Assembly (NCBI GenBank): GCA_910588595.1
Contig: CAJUQU010000101.1
Location: forward strand, 1 to 12,023
DNA: 12,023 nucleotides
Direction of reading: 5' to 3'
Source: an uncultured Lachnospiraceae bacterium
GTDB taxonomy: Bacteria > Bacillota_A > Clostridia > Lachnospirales > Lachnospiraceae
Positions 1 through 7,243 of this stretch are shown piece by piece (within the stretch, counting starts at the first letter, position 1; each line of letters opens with the position of its first letter). Both the position numbers and the translations under genes were made by a program. The notes under the pieces are model-generated. The model had not been told where the DNA came from. It was given only the letters and a program-made list of their open reading frames with translations, and did no database searches.

Positions 1-38
1 GATCTACACTCTTTCCCTACACGACGCTCTTCCGATCT
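1..38 (+). other. Illumina sequencing adapter (artefact)
   Basis: The first 38 bases match the 3' part of the Illumina P5/TruSeq universal adapter and read-1 primer: they start GATCTACAC, contain CTTTCCCTACACGACG and end GCTCTTCCGATCT, where adapter normally meets insert. Genomic sequence begins at base 39 and immediately reads in frame as an ABC ATPase. This is untrimmed library sequence at a contig end and should be masked. It is recognised from memory of the adapter sequence, not from a search. Confidence 0.97.
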
Positions 39-659
39 TGCGGCGTGGATATCGCAGCCGCTGCAGGACAGTGCGTGGGCATCGTGGGGACAAATGGCTG
101 CGGAAAATCAACACTGTTGAATATCCTTGCCGGATTGAGAAGAGCGGACAAAGGGGAGATCTACTTTGATGGGAACCGCGCGCAGGGCAGGGAGTTTTTT
201 ATCCGCTATGTGGGGTATGTGCCGCAGGAGAGCAATCTGATACCGGAGCTGAGTGTGATGGACAATCTACGCCTGTGGTATCAGGATGCAGGGATGCTTA
301 GGCAGTCGCTTGAACAGGGATTTCTGAGGGCACTCGGCGTCGAACGGATGTGCCGCATGAAAGCGGGAAAACTCTCGGGGGGCATGAAAAAACGCGTGAG
401 TATCGGATGTGCGCTGGCGGGAGATCCGCCGATCCTGGTACTGGATGAGCCGGACGCGGCGCTTGATCTGCCGGGAAAGGCGGATATCAGGAAATATCTT
501 TGCATGTATAAGCAGATGGGGGGCACAGTCCTTCTCGCCACGCATGATGAGATCGATTTGGAGCTGTGTGACAGGGTTTATACCCTCAGCGGAGGCGTGA
601 GCAAAGAGATCGACAGGACGCTGCGGGGGGAAGGGCTGCTGAATCAGATAAAGGAGTAA
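39..659 (+). CDS. ABC transporter ATP-binding protein, 5'-truncated
   Basis: This is the nucleotide-binding subunit that would drive the permease encoded two genes downstream, at the inner face of the membrane. Counting from the GTG codon at 45, it shows a Walker A loop GTNGCGKST (residues 15-23), a Q-loop glutamine (61, VPQE), the ABC signature LSGGM (110-114), Walker B ILVLDEP (130-136) followed by a D-loop, and an H-loop histidine (167, ATHDE). All catalytic motifs are intact. ABC ATPases usually carry about 35 residues before Walker A and only about 17 remain here, so roughly 20 N-terminal residues are lost at the adapter junction; the GTG at 45 is an internal valine, not a start. The last codons contain the AAGGAG ribosome binding site of the next gene, which points to co-transcription. 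Substrate is unknown; export is likely given the ABC-2-type partner. Confidence 0.93.
   Translation, partial: CGVDIAAAAGQCVGIVGTNGCGKSTLLNILAGLRRADKGEIYFDGNRAQGREFFIRYVGYVPQESNLIPELSVMDNLRLWYQDAGMLRQSLEQGFLRALGVERMCRMKAGKLSGGMKKRVSIGCALAGDPPILVLDEPDAALDLPGKADIRKYLCMYKQMGGTVLLATHDEIDLELCDRVYTLSGGVSKEIDRTLRGEGLLNQIKE
651..656 (+). promoter_or_regulatory. Ribosome binding site deciding a GTG start
   Basis: AAGGAG lies nine bases before the GTG at 666 and inside the last codons of the ABC ATPase gene. It fixes GTG as the start of the next gene and ties its translation to the upstream gene. Confidence 0.75.
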
Positions 660-665
660 AACAAA

Positions 666-2648
666 GTGGAAGAAAACAGTAAAATTGAGACAAGTGCAGA
701 CAATTCTGGCGGCGGGAGCATGCTGTACAGTGCAGAACCGCATCCACAGGCACAGGAGAGCGGGCATTCTTCTGTGTATGGTGGAGAATTGCCGCAGCAG
801 GAGACGCGAGAGGTTCCTACGATGCAGCTGACAGAGCCGGTGCAGCTGTCCAAACCAACAGAGCCGGTTCCGCCGTCAGAACCAACAGAGCCGCCGCAGC
901 TGTCAAAACCGACAGAGCCGGTGCAGCTGGTAAAACCGTCAGGGGCGTCGCCGGATTTACAGCCGTTGGGGTCAGTGCAGCTGACAGAGCCAGTGCAGAC
1001 GCCAGTGTTGCCGGTTCCGCCGCAGCCCATGCAGTCTGGGAACGGACAGTTCGATTATCATGGACAGCCCGTTCAAAATCCGATGGGATTCGGACCGATG
1101 CAGGTGCCGCCGTCAGTGCAGGGAGCACCTGCGGCGAAACCGAAGAAGAACTTTGCAGGACTTATTGTGGGCATACTCTGTGCCGCGGCAGTGGTCATTG
1201 TCATAGTGGTTGGCGCGCTCGCGGCAAAAGTGTTTCTAGGCGGTACCAGCCCGGAAAAACAGCTCGCCCAAGGCTTTGCGATCATGACTGAGGAGATGGC
1301 AGCATACCAGAGTCCGTTCGCCGAGGAGATTGGATTGGATGCGTTAAATAAGCTGAGAGATACAGATCCAGTACATACCAATGTCGACCTCTCCTTTACG
1401 GATCCAAATGAGATAAGCGACATTACCAACATCAATCTGGAACTGGACAGTATCACTGACTATCAGAAAAAGATGGCGAAATACGGATTGAGTGCGGGGG
1501 CGTATGGATTCAGCATAAATGTGGCGAATATCGTTGCAGCTGACAATACAATATATCTAAGTGTTCCGCTGCTTTTCAATAACGACGTATACAGTATGGA
1601 ACTTACAAATCTGGGGAGAGATTTTAACAATTCAGGCTGGTCCTCTTACTTTTTAGAGACACTGCCGGAAGATTTTTCCATGACATTGTTTGAGGATTTC
1701 GGATCACGGGACGGTGTTGGGATATTCGGTGAAGAGGGTGAGCTGTGGAAGATTGTCAAAGAACAGAGCGAAGCAAGTGCAGATTCCGTGAAGTTTGAAT
1801 TTATCGAGCAGAAGAGGGAGTTTGGAATCAATGGAACAACTGCGGAGTATGGCGGTGTCCGGTTTACGATAGACAAGGATATGTACAATGACATCTTGGA
1901 GGCGATCCATGAGGACATTCTTTCAAGTGATTTCTACAATGAATATCTGAAAAGATGTCAGTTTGCATATGGTTATTATTATGATGATTTCAAGGAGCAG
2001 CTGGATCAGGTCATCGATCAGACATTTGGCATTCGGGTTGAGCAGGATATTGTCTATGACTTCTATCTGGATAAAAAAGGGCGCATTATCAATATATCTA
2101 CACCGGGGGACATCGCGGTTTCCAGCAAGGATTCGTATATCGAGTCCTATGCGATTGACATTGATTTTACTGGTACGGAGCGCGCGTTGGATTCCATTGA
2201 AGGCGGGATCTATGTAAAGGCGGGCGAAGAGATCCTGTATATGGGGATTTCAAGGACAGCTGTCATCACAGAAGATCAGTACAGCGAGAATCTGACGCTG
2301 AGTCTGCAGGAGAACATCAGCGATGATGAGATCACTTTCTGGTATGCAAATGAATGGGATTATGATGACCTTACATTTGACCTGAAGATGGCGTTCGATG
2401 TGCCGGGTTCGAGTTTGGGGATCAATGTGGATGGAGCCTTCACGGATATTGTGAAAGGTGAAAGCTTCACTTTACAGCTCGATCACGGGGAAATGACAAT
2501 AGACGGGGAAGACATGCTGCTGATGAGAGGTTCGGTCGTGGTAGAGCCGGCGGAAAATGAGATTGAGGTGCCGGATCATACGATCGATGTGTTTGAAATG
2601 AGTGAGTCAGATGTCGAGGATCTGTTTTATAACTTATTGTATCAATGA
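666..2648 (+). CDS. Membrane-anchored protein with Pro-rich repeats and large ectodomain, function unknown
   Basis: I do not recognise the family. The 660-residue protein has three parts. Residues 1-160 are low-complexity, rich in Pro, Gln, Glu and Ser, and include four tandem nine-residue units of the TEPVQLSKP type (56-91) with a further partial copy from 107. A single hydrophobic helix spans about 164-191 and is preceded by KPKK, so by the positive-inside rule the N-terminal part should be cytoplasmic and the C-terminal part outside. Residues about 195-660 form an acidic, soluble-looking domain rich in Tyr, Asp and Ile, with no cysteine pattern or catalytic motif I can name. Translation starts at GTG behind a good ribosome binding site. 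The gene sits between an ABC ATPase and its permease and overlaps the permease start by four bases, so it is probably an accessory subunit (substrate capture, docking or sensing). That role is inferred from context. Confidence 0.85.
   Translation: MEENSKIETSADNSGGGSMLYSAEPHPQAQESGHSSVYGGELPQQETREVPTMQLTEPVQLSKPTEPVPPSEPTEPPQLSKPTEPVQLVKPSGASPDLQPLGSVQLTEPVQTPVLPVPPQPMQSGNGQFDYHGQPVQNPMGFGPMQVPPSVQGAPAAKPKKNFAGLIVGILCAAAVVIVIVVGALAAKVFLGGTSPEKQLAQGFAIMTEEMAAYQSPFAEEIGLDALNKLRDTDPVHTNVDLSFTDPNEISDITNINLELDSITDYQKKMAKYGLSAGAYGFSINVANIVAADNTIYLSVPLLFNNDVYSMELTNLGRDFNNSGWSSYFLETLPEDFSMTLFEDFGSRDGVGIFGEEGELWKIVKEQSEASADSVKFEFIEQKREFGINGTTAEYGGVRFTIDKDMYNDILEAIHEDILSSDFYNEYLKRCQFAYGYYYDDFKEQLDQVIDQTFGIRVEQDIVYDFYLDKKGRIINISTPGDIAVSSKDSYIESYAIDIDFTGTERALDSIEGGIYVKAGEEILYMGISRTAVITEDQYSENLTLSLQENISDDEITFWYANEWDYDDLTFDLKMAFDVPGSSLGINVDGAFTDIVKGESFTLQLDHGEMTIDGEDMLLMRGSVVVEPAENEIEVPDHTIDVFEMSESDVEDLFYNLLYQ
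831..938 (+). repeat. Four 27-bp tandem coding repeats (TEPVQLSKP type)
   Basis: Four in-frame 27-base units encode TEPVQLSKP, TEPVPPSEP, TEPPQLSKP and TEPVQLVKP. A looser copy (TEPVQTPVLP) starts at base 984. The array lies in the predicted cytoplasmic, disordered segment before the membrane helix. Copy number could vary by slippage, and short-read assembly could also miscount it. Confidence 0.9.
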
Positions 2649-4804
2649 TGGATATGAAAAAATATAGAATTTGGTTACAAATGGAATATAAGAGGGCGGC
2701 AGTCATGCTGCCCTCAATTTTAAAGAGGGCAGTCGTGCTCGCGGCTGTATGTCTGGCCGCTGCCGGCGTGCTCGCTTTTTGTGCGGGTGTTTTACAGGAC
2801 CATGGCGATGGAGACTCCAGGCTTAAGGTTGGCTATACAGCAAAGGAGGATCAGATCACAGCCCTGGCGCTCGCTTACATACAGGGTATGGAGTCGGTCA
2901 AGAGCCTCTGCAGCCTTGAACCTGTTTCTGAGCAGGAAGGAAGGCAGCTTTTGCAGGACGGAGAGCTGTCTGCGCTGATCGTACTTCCGAACGATGTCAT
3001 CAATGAAATACTGTCTGGAAGCAATACTCCTGCCACACTGTATCTGCCGCCAAAACCTGATCATGCCGTGTCCGGCGGCCTGGGCGCGGTGCGCAGTATG
3101 CTCTTTGAGGAGTTTGCCTCGGCGGCAGTCGGAATGCTCGGCACTGCACAGGCTGAAATATATGCATCGGGTGCGATCCTTTGGGAACTTTCATCGGAGT
3201 ACGGATCAGAGATATTTGCAGACGGCTTTCTGCAGTCAGTGTATGATGACGTCAACAGGTTCAATCTGCAGACGGCTGCCAACAGGGAAAAGCTGTTTCA
3301 CAAAAGAGTCCTTTCGGTGACGGAAAATGACTCCTATGCCGTCTATTATGGAAGTGCGCTCCTCACGGTATATGTGCTGTTCGCTGGACTTTTCCTGGGC
3401 AAATACTGCAAGAGGAGCAGCCTGCAGCAGGCGATGGCGGACAGGCGCCTGGGAGTGGGCTATGCAGCACAGCTCGCGGCAAGGTGTCTTGCAGGCAGTG
3501 TGCTGATGATTTTTACTGCGTTGCTGCCGTTTCTGGTGCTGTTTGTGATGGAGCTGCTCCCGCAGACAGACAGTCTGCTGACAGTCCGGATCACATGGCA
3601 GGGATCAGTCAGTCTGCTCTTGATCACAGGCTTTATGACGGTATATTTTATGATGATCTATCAGATCGTCGAAAAACGTGAGTCCGCGCTGGTAGTAACG
3701 GGAATAGCGGCTGTACTCCAGTCATATCTGTCAGGCTGCCTGATCCCGTCGGTATTCCTGCCAAAGGCAGCAGGATCCATCGGAAGATTGCTGCCCGCGG
3801 CGATGGTCAAAAAAGGGTTTACCATATTGCTGACAGGGGATACGCAGTATTTTTTTGATGTGGCTGTGGGATTGTGTGCATGGGGGCTGTTGTTGTTCCT
3901 TTGCACAGTGATGTTCATGCATATCGGGGAGCGCAATAGGTCGGCGGCAGATGCGGGGGTGACGAAGGTAGGGATCCGTGTTCCGTCACTGGGCATGGTG
4001 CTGCTGCGGCGTCTCCTGCACAGGAAGAGTATGTGGATCAGCCTGGGGTTCATCGTTGTGCTGTCAGCAGTGGTCAGGGAGATCGAACAAAACTCAGAGA
4101 CGCAGATCAAGGCAGCTGTCTACGATGAATCGGGAGAGTATGTGGAGCTGCTGGAAGCTTACGACGGGGTGGTGGTGTTTGAACAGTATGAGAGTGAGGA
4201 CGCCGTTCAGCGGGCGGTGTTAAAGGGCAGTGCGGAGTGTGGATATGTCCTTTCGGCGGCATTGCCGCAGGAAATGGCTGCCATGCATGAAGCTTCGTCC
4301 TCACGCCGTGCAGACGGGGGGATCGTGGTCTATCAGGATGCGGACGCCGTGGCGGTTCCTGTCGTGAACGAGATCTTGTTTGAGCGGATCTTCAGGCAGG
4401 TGTCCCTGAAATGGTTTGGGGACTATATCTCACAGAACGAAGTGATCAGAAAATTGGGGGCGGACGAGGAGCGTTTGCGAAAGATCGCAGAGGAATGCTT
4501 TGACAGGGAGATCATGGCGGGCACGACATTTCGTTTTGAGATCCGGCGTCTGGCTGTTGACAGCGCGTCAGCGGAGGATGACAACGCAGCTGAAGAAAAA
4601 CGGACTGTGTATCCTGTGTATATGGTTGCCGTCATTGCAGTAGCCTTGTGTGCACTGCAGGGGATCATGCAGGTTGCCAGCGATGTCAGGGAACAGAATT
4701 TTTATAAGAGGAACAGATGGCAGGTTTCCGTGCTGACACTGCTTCTTCCGCTGATGCTGGGGGGATTGTGTGCGCTTATGATCATCATGACGGCGATGGG
4801 ATAA
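2645..4804 (+). CDS. ABC-2-type permease with a tandem, shortened second half
   Basis: The 719-residue polytopic protein is the likely membrane channel for the ATPase at the window start. The first half is a complete ABC-2-like unit: TM1 (about 28-50), an outside domain (about 51-230), then hydrophobic segments near 233-254, 280-304, 318-341, 347-370 and 402-426. A second unit follows: TM near 463-478, an outside domain (about 480-650), and TMs near 655-676 and 692-717, where the protein ends. The two outside domains share the layout of a beta-strand start (LKVGYTAKED and IKAAVYDESG), a 'G-x-x-S/E-A/C' stretch and a following LP segment, suggesting internal duplication. The second unit lacks about three of the expected TMs, and nothing downstream restores them. 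The ATG overlaps the upstream stop as ATGA with no ribosome binding site of its own, so translation probably depends on coupling; ATG codons at 2648 and 2654 are alternative starts. Substrate is unknown. Confidence 0.82.
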   Translation: MMDMKKYRIWLQMEYKRAAVMLPSILKRAVVLAAVCLAAAGVLAFCAGVLQDHGDGDSRLKVGYTAKEDQITALALAYIQGMESVKSLCSLEPVSEQEGRQLLQDGELSALIVLPNDVINEILSGSNTPATLYLPPKPDHAVSGGLGAVRSMLFEEFASAAVGMLGTAQAEIYASGAILWELSSEYGSEIFADGFLQSVYDDVNRFNLQTAANREKLFHKRVLSVTENDSYAVYYGSALLTVYVLFAGLFLGKYCKRSSLQQAMADRRLGVGYAAQLAARCLAGSVLMIFTALLPFLVLFVMELLPQTDSLLTVRITWQGSVSLLLITGFMTVYFMMIYQIVEKRESALVVTGIAAVLQSYLSGCLIPSVFLPKAAGSIGRLLPAAMVKKGFTILLTGDTQYFFDVAVGLCAWGLLLFLCTVMFMHIGERNRSAADAGVTKVGIRVPSLGMVLLRRLLHRKSMWISLGFIVVLSAVVREIEQNSETQIKAAVYDESGEYVELLEAYDGVVVFEQYESEDAVQRAVLKGSAECGYVLSAALPQEMAAMHEASSSRRADGGIVVYQDADAVAVPVVNEILFERIFRQVSLKWFGDYISQNEVIRKLGADEERLRKIAEECFDREIMAGTTFRFEIRRLAVDSASAEDDNAAEEKRTVYPVYMVAVIAVALCALQGIMQVASDVREQNFYKRNRWQVSVLTLLLPLMLGGLCALMIIMTAMG

Positions 4805-4934
4805 ACACACGACATTGGGCACATAGTGAAACACGGAGAAACCAGACAAAGCATATTGACATTGTAGGAAATAAATGATATAAATGATGGTAGCAGATCA
4901 AATCAATAGGTGATGAGTTGTTAGGAGGCTGTTT
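4805..4934 (+). other. Intergenic region before iscR
   Basis: These 130 bases hold the iscR promoter (4856-4884) and ribosome binding site. I see no stem-loop with a T-tract after the permease, so readthrough from the transporter operon into iscR is possible. Confidence 0.6.
4856..4884 (+). promoter_or_regulatory. Sigma-A promoter of iscR
   Basis: A perfect -35 TTGACA (4856-4861) and a -10 TATAAA (4879-4884) are separated by exactly 17 bases. Transcription would start near 4891, leaving a leader of about 44 bases. Autoregulation by IscR is typical of the family, but I cannot define a convincing operator here. Confidence 0.85.
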
Positions 4935-5369
4935 ATGATCATATCGACGAAGGGGCGATATGCCCTGCGGATCATGCTGGATCTCGCCGGGCATATGGGG
5001 GAGACGACAAAGCTCAAAGATATCGCGTCCAGGCAGGAGATATCTGAAAAGTATATGGAGCAGATCATTGCAGTGCTGAACAGGGCTGGATACGTGCGCA
5101 GCACCCGCGGGGCACAGGGCGGATATCAGTTAGTGAGGGCGCCGCAGGATTATACAGTCGGAATGATCCTCCGGCTGACTGAGGGGTCTCTTGCACCGGT
5201 CGAGTGTCTTGCGGAACATGCACTTCCCTGCGATCGTGAGGGAAAATGTGCTGCTGTTGAGGTGTACAGGCGCATCTACGCGGCGGTGAACAATGTCATA
5301 GACACGATGACGCTGCAGGATCTGGTCGATATTGAGGAGGAGAAGTCGGCAGATCATGATGTGATATGA
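4935..5369 (+). CDS. iscR: Rrf2-family Fe-S cluster regulator IscR
   Basis: This 144-residue Rrf2-family transcription factor probably senses Fe-S cluster status and controls the adjacent assembly genes. The N-terminal winged helix begins with the typical start IISTKGRYALRIMLDLA and continues with the recognition-helix region (SEKYMEQIIAVLNRAGYVRS) and the wing (RGAQGGYQL). Cysteines at 91, 99 and 105 (C-x7-C-x5-C) fall where IscR proteins bind a [2Fe-2S] cluster; E. coli IscR uses C92, C98 and C104. An AGGAGG ribosome binding site at 4923-4928 sits six bases before the ATG, and the length is normal for the family. A strong promoter lies just upstream, with iscS and iscU following. The related cysteine-metabolism regulator CymR lacks this cysteine set, so IscR is preferred. 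Confidence 0.92.
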   Translation: MIISTKGRYALRIMLDLAGHMGETTKLKDIASRQEISEKYMEQIIAVLNRAGYVRSTRGAQGGYQLVRAPQDYTVGMILRLTEGSLAPVECLAEHALPCDREGKCAAVEVYRRIYAAVNNVIDTMTLQDLVDIEEEKSADHDVI

Positions 5370-5396
5370 GGAGGCATAATTTTCAGAAGTTTGATC

Positions 5397-5463
5397 AAGC
5401 CCTCTACGGAGTATACGGTTGGCGGGATGTTTTCATGAAAGTAGATGGAAACGTATAGGGCTT
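5397..5463 (+). repeat. Imperfect inverted repeat in the iscR-iscS gap
   Basis: AAGCCCTCTAC (5397-5407) pairs with GTATAGGGCTT (5453-5463) over 10 of 11 positions. The enclosed segment contains a second stem, GTTTTC (5429-5434) with GGAAAC (5447-5452), directly abutting the outer one. No T-tract follows, so it is not a classical terminator. It could be a structured leader, a processing site or chance. Confidence 0.5.
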
Positions 5464-5490
5464 TGACTGGCATATATCCTATCATACAAG
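5463..5490 (+). promoter_or_regulatory. Weak candidate promoter of iscSU
   Basis: TTGACT (5463-5468) and TACAAG (5485-5490) are spaced by 16 bases. The -35 is good and the -10 matches consensus at only four of six positions, as expected for a regulated promoter or a chance match. It overlaps the candidate operator. Confidence 0.35.
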
Positions 5491-5507
5491 TAGAAATAGT
5501 AGGGATA
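5475..5507 (+). promoter_or_regulatory. Possible IscR-type operator
   Basis: A loose dyad runs from TATCC (5475-5479) to GGATA (5503-5507), and its right arm, TAGTAGGGATA, resembles the right half of type 1 IscR sites. The left half fits poorly. Placement over the candidate iscS promoter and beside iscR makes the idea reasonable, but the sequence match alone is weak. Confidence 0.3.
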
Positions 5508-5556
5508 AAACAAAAACAGAAAAATGAGAAATATTAAGAAACGAGGAGAGAAGAAA

Positions 5557-6741
5557 ATGATCTATCTTGATAATGCAGCGACGACCAAGGTTTCAGAGGA
5601 AGTCTTTGAGGCAATGAAACCGTATTTTTGTGAACTGTACGCAAATCCATCCGGAATCTATTCCTTTGCAGGAAGATCCATGAAGGCAGTAAATGAGGCG
5701 AGAAAAAGCATTGCGGACCTGATCGGTGCACAGCCCAATGAAATTTATTTTACAGCCGGCGGAAGTGAGTCGGACAACTGGGCGGTCAAAGCTGCGGCAG
5801 AATTTTGCCGGACAGGAGGGAAACATATCATCACTTCCACGATCGAGCATCATGCGGTGCTGCATACCTGTCAGTATCTGGAGAAGCAGGGGTATGAGGT
5901 CACTTATGTGGATGTGGATGAGTATGGTGTGATAAAACTTGATGAACTGGAGGCGGCGGTCAGGCAGGATACCATACTGATCACAGTCATGGCGGCAAAC
6001 AATGAGATCGGCACGATACAGCCGATAAAGGAGATCGGCGCGCTGGCAAGGAAGAACGGGATCCTGTTTCACACAGATGCAGTACAGGCATATGGGCATA
6101 TTCCCTTAAATGTCGACGAACTGGGAATAGATATGCTCAGCGCCAGCGGACACAAGTTTCATGGTCCCAAAGGGATCGGGTTCCTCTATATACGGAAAGG
6201 GGTGCGCATCGGCTCGTTTGTACATGGCGGTGCGCAGGAGCGTTCACGCCGCGCCGGTACACTCAATACACCGGGCATCGTGGGCATCGGAGCGGCGGCG
6301 AGACTTGCAGCAGACGGTATACAGGAACGGATGGAGAAGGAGACGGCGCTGAGGGACTATCTGATCAGGAGAGTGCTCGGGGAAATACCATACAGCCGGC
6401 TAAACGGTCACAGGACAGACAGACTCCCGAACAATGCAAACTTCTGTTTTCGGTTTATAGAGGGGGAGTCGCTTCTCATACTGCTCGATCAGCAGGGGAT
6501 CTGTGCATCATCTGGCTCGGCGTGCACATCCGGTTCACTCGATCCGTCTCATGTATTGCTGGCGATCGGACTTCCCCACGAGACTGCACACGGTTCCCTG
6601 AGACTGACACTCTCGGAGGAAACGACAAAAGAAGACATCGATCAGACGGTGGAGGCGGTTAAGAGGATCGTGGAGCGGCTTCGGTCCATGTCGCCGTTAT
6701 ATGAGGATTTTATGAAAAAGGACCAGAAGAAGGAGGTATGA
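5557..6741 (+). CDS. iscS: Cysteine desulfurase IscS/NifS
   Basis: This PLP enzyme takes sulfur from L-cysteine as a protein-bound persulfide and passes it to the IscU scaffold. The 394-residue product starts MIYLDNAATT, the usual family start. Visible residues include the PLP-stacking histidine in IEHHA (96-100), D174 and Q177 in the HTDAVQA block, the PLP lysine K200 in SGHKFHGPKG, and the persulfide cysteine C323 in SSGSACTSG, followed by the RLTLSEETT block. An in-frame ATG lies 33 bases upstream at 5524, but AGGAG at 5544-5548 is eight bases from 5557, and the family N-terminus begins there, so 5557 is chosen. The gene lies between iscR and iscU, which distinguishes it from tRNA-thiolation or SUF-type paralogues. 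Confidence 0.95.
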   Translation: MIYLDNAATTKVSEEVFEAMKPYFCELYANPSGIYSFAGRSMKAVNEARKSIADLIGAQPNEIYFTAGGSESDNWAVKAAAEFCRTGGKHIITSTIEHHAVLHTCQYLEKQGYEVTYVDVDEYGVIKLDELEAAVRQDTILITVMAANNEIGTIQPIKEIGALARKNGILFHTDAVQAYGHIPLNVDELGIDMLSASGHKFHGPKGIGFLYIRKGVRIGSFVHGGAQERSRRAGTLNTPGIVGIGAAARLAADGIQERMEKETALRDYLIRRVLGEIPYSRLNGHRTDRLPNNANFCFRFIEGESLLILLDQQGICASSGSACTSGSLDPSHVLLAIGLPHETAHGSLRLTLSEETTKEDIDQTVEAVKRIVERLRSMSPLYEDFMKKDQKKEV

Positions 6742-6747
6742 GGATCG

Positions 6748-7182
6748 ATGTACAGTGAGAAGGTAATGGATCATTTCAGCAATCCGCGCAATGTGGGAGA
6801 GATCGAGCATCCAAGCGGTGTGGGTACTGTAGGAAACGCGAAGTGCGGTGATATCATGCGCATGTATCTCGACATAGATGATAAGGGTATCATACAGGAG
6901 GCAAAGTTCAAGACATTTGGCTGTGGCGCCGCGGTGGCGACCAGCAGCATGGCGACGGAGCTCGTCAAAGGCAAAACCGTTCAGCAGGCGCTGGAGGTGA
7001 CGAACAAGGCAGTCATGGAGGCGCTTGACGGGCTGCCGCCTGTGAAGGTGCACTGCTCCCTGCTCGCGGAGGAGGCCATTCATGCGGCACTGTGGGATTA
7101 CGCGGAGAAAAACAATATCACGATCGAAGGTCTGGAAAAGCCTGTCGATGATATCGAGGAAAAAATTGAAGAGGAATATTGA
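6748..7182 (+). CDS. iscU: Fe-S cluster scaffold IscU (NifU-like)
   Basis: This scaffold assembles [2Fe-2S]/[4Fe-4S] clusters from iron and IscS-derived sulfur before transfer to target proteins. The 144-residue product carries the three ligand cysteines C33 (NAKCGD, with D35), C59 (FGCGAA) and C103 (KVHCSLLAEEA). The LPPVK motif (96-100), recognised by the HscA chaperone in IscU proteins, is kept although no hscA or hscB gene is in the window. The protein is single-domain, without the ferredoxin or C-terminal NifU domains of longer NifU. AGGAGG at 6731-6736, inside the end of iscS, is 11 bases before the ATG, and the intergenic gap is only six bases, so it is co-transcribed with iscS. The acidic C-terminal tail (EEKIEEEY) is unremarkable. 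Confidence 0.94.
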   Translation: MYSEKVMDHFSNPRNVGEIEHPSGVGTVGNAKCGDIMRMYLDIDDKGIIQEAKFKTFGCGAAVATSSMATELVKGKTVQQALEVTNKAVMEALDGLPPVKVHCSLLAEEAIHAALWDYAEKNNITIEGLEKPVDDIEEKIEEEY

Positions 7183-7191
7183 GAGATTGAG

Positions 7192-7222
7192 GATCCGGTT
7201 GTTTCGACGACCGGATCTTTTC
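7192..7222 (+). terminator. Intrinsic terminator with UUCG loop
   Basis: GATCCGGTTGT (7192-7202) pairs with ACGACCGGATC (7207-7217) over 11 bp including one G-U pair. The loop is TTCG, a very stable tetraloop, and TTTT follows. It lies ten bases after the iscU stop and ends the iscRSU unit. Confidence 0.9.
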
Positions 7223-7243
7223 ACAAAATCTGAATAATATTTA

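Larger units (their letters stand above)
5370..5556 (+). other. 187-base iscR-iscS gap with inverted repeat and promoter-like elements
   Basis: The gap is long for neighbouring isc genes. It starts with an AGGAGG (5369-5374) that overlaps the iscR stop but has no usual start codon behind it. It then holds a short open stretch resembling part of an Rrf2 protein (about 5375-5440), an inverted repeat (5397-5463), a weak promoter (5463-5490) and a possible operator (5475-5507), followed by the iscS ribosome binding site. Confidence 0.6.

Noticed and set aside
831..938. Possible CRISPR-like array of regular repeats
   Set aside because: The units are contiguous without spacers and stay in frame within a Pro-rich protein segment, so they are coding repeats.
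644..1030. Reverse-strand open frame with Gly/Ser/Thr/Cys-rich repeats
   Set aside because: It is the complement of the TEPVQLSKP repeat region of the forward gene; it has no ribosome binding site and its repeats are explained by the forward coding repeats.
5524..5556. Upstream ATG giving iscS 11 extra residues
   Set aside because: The AGGAG at 5544-5548 lies after this ATG and fits the ATG at 5557, where the conserved family N-terminus begins.
7221..7240. Possible redox-sensor Rex operator before the reductase
   Set aside because: Only one half-site-like TTCACAA is present; the paired half needed for a Rex dyad is absent.
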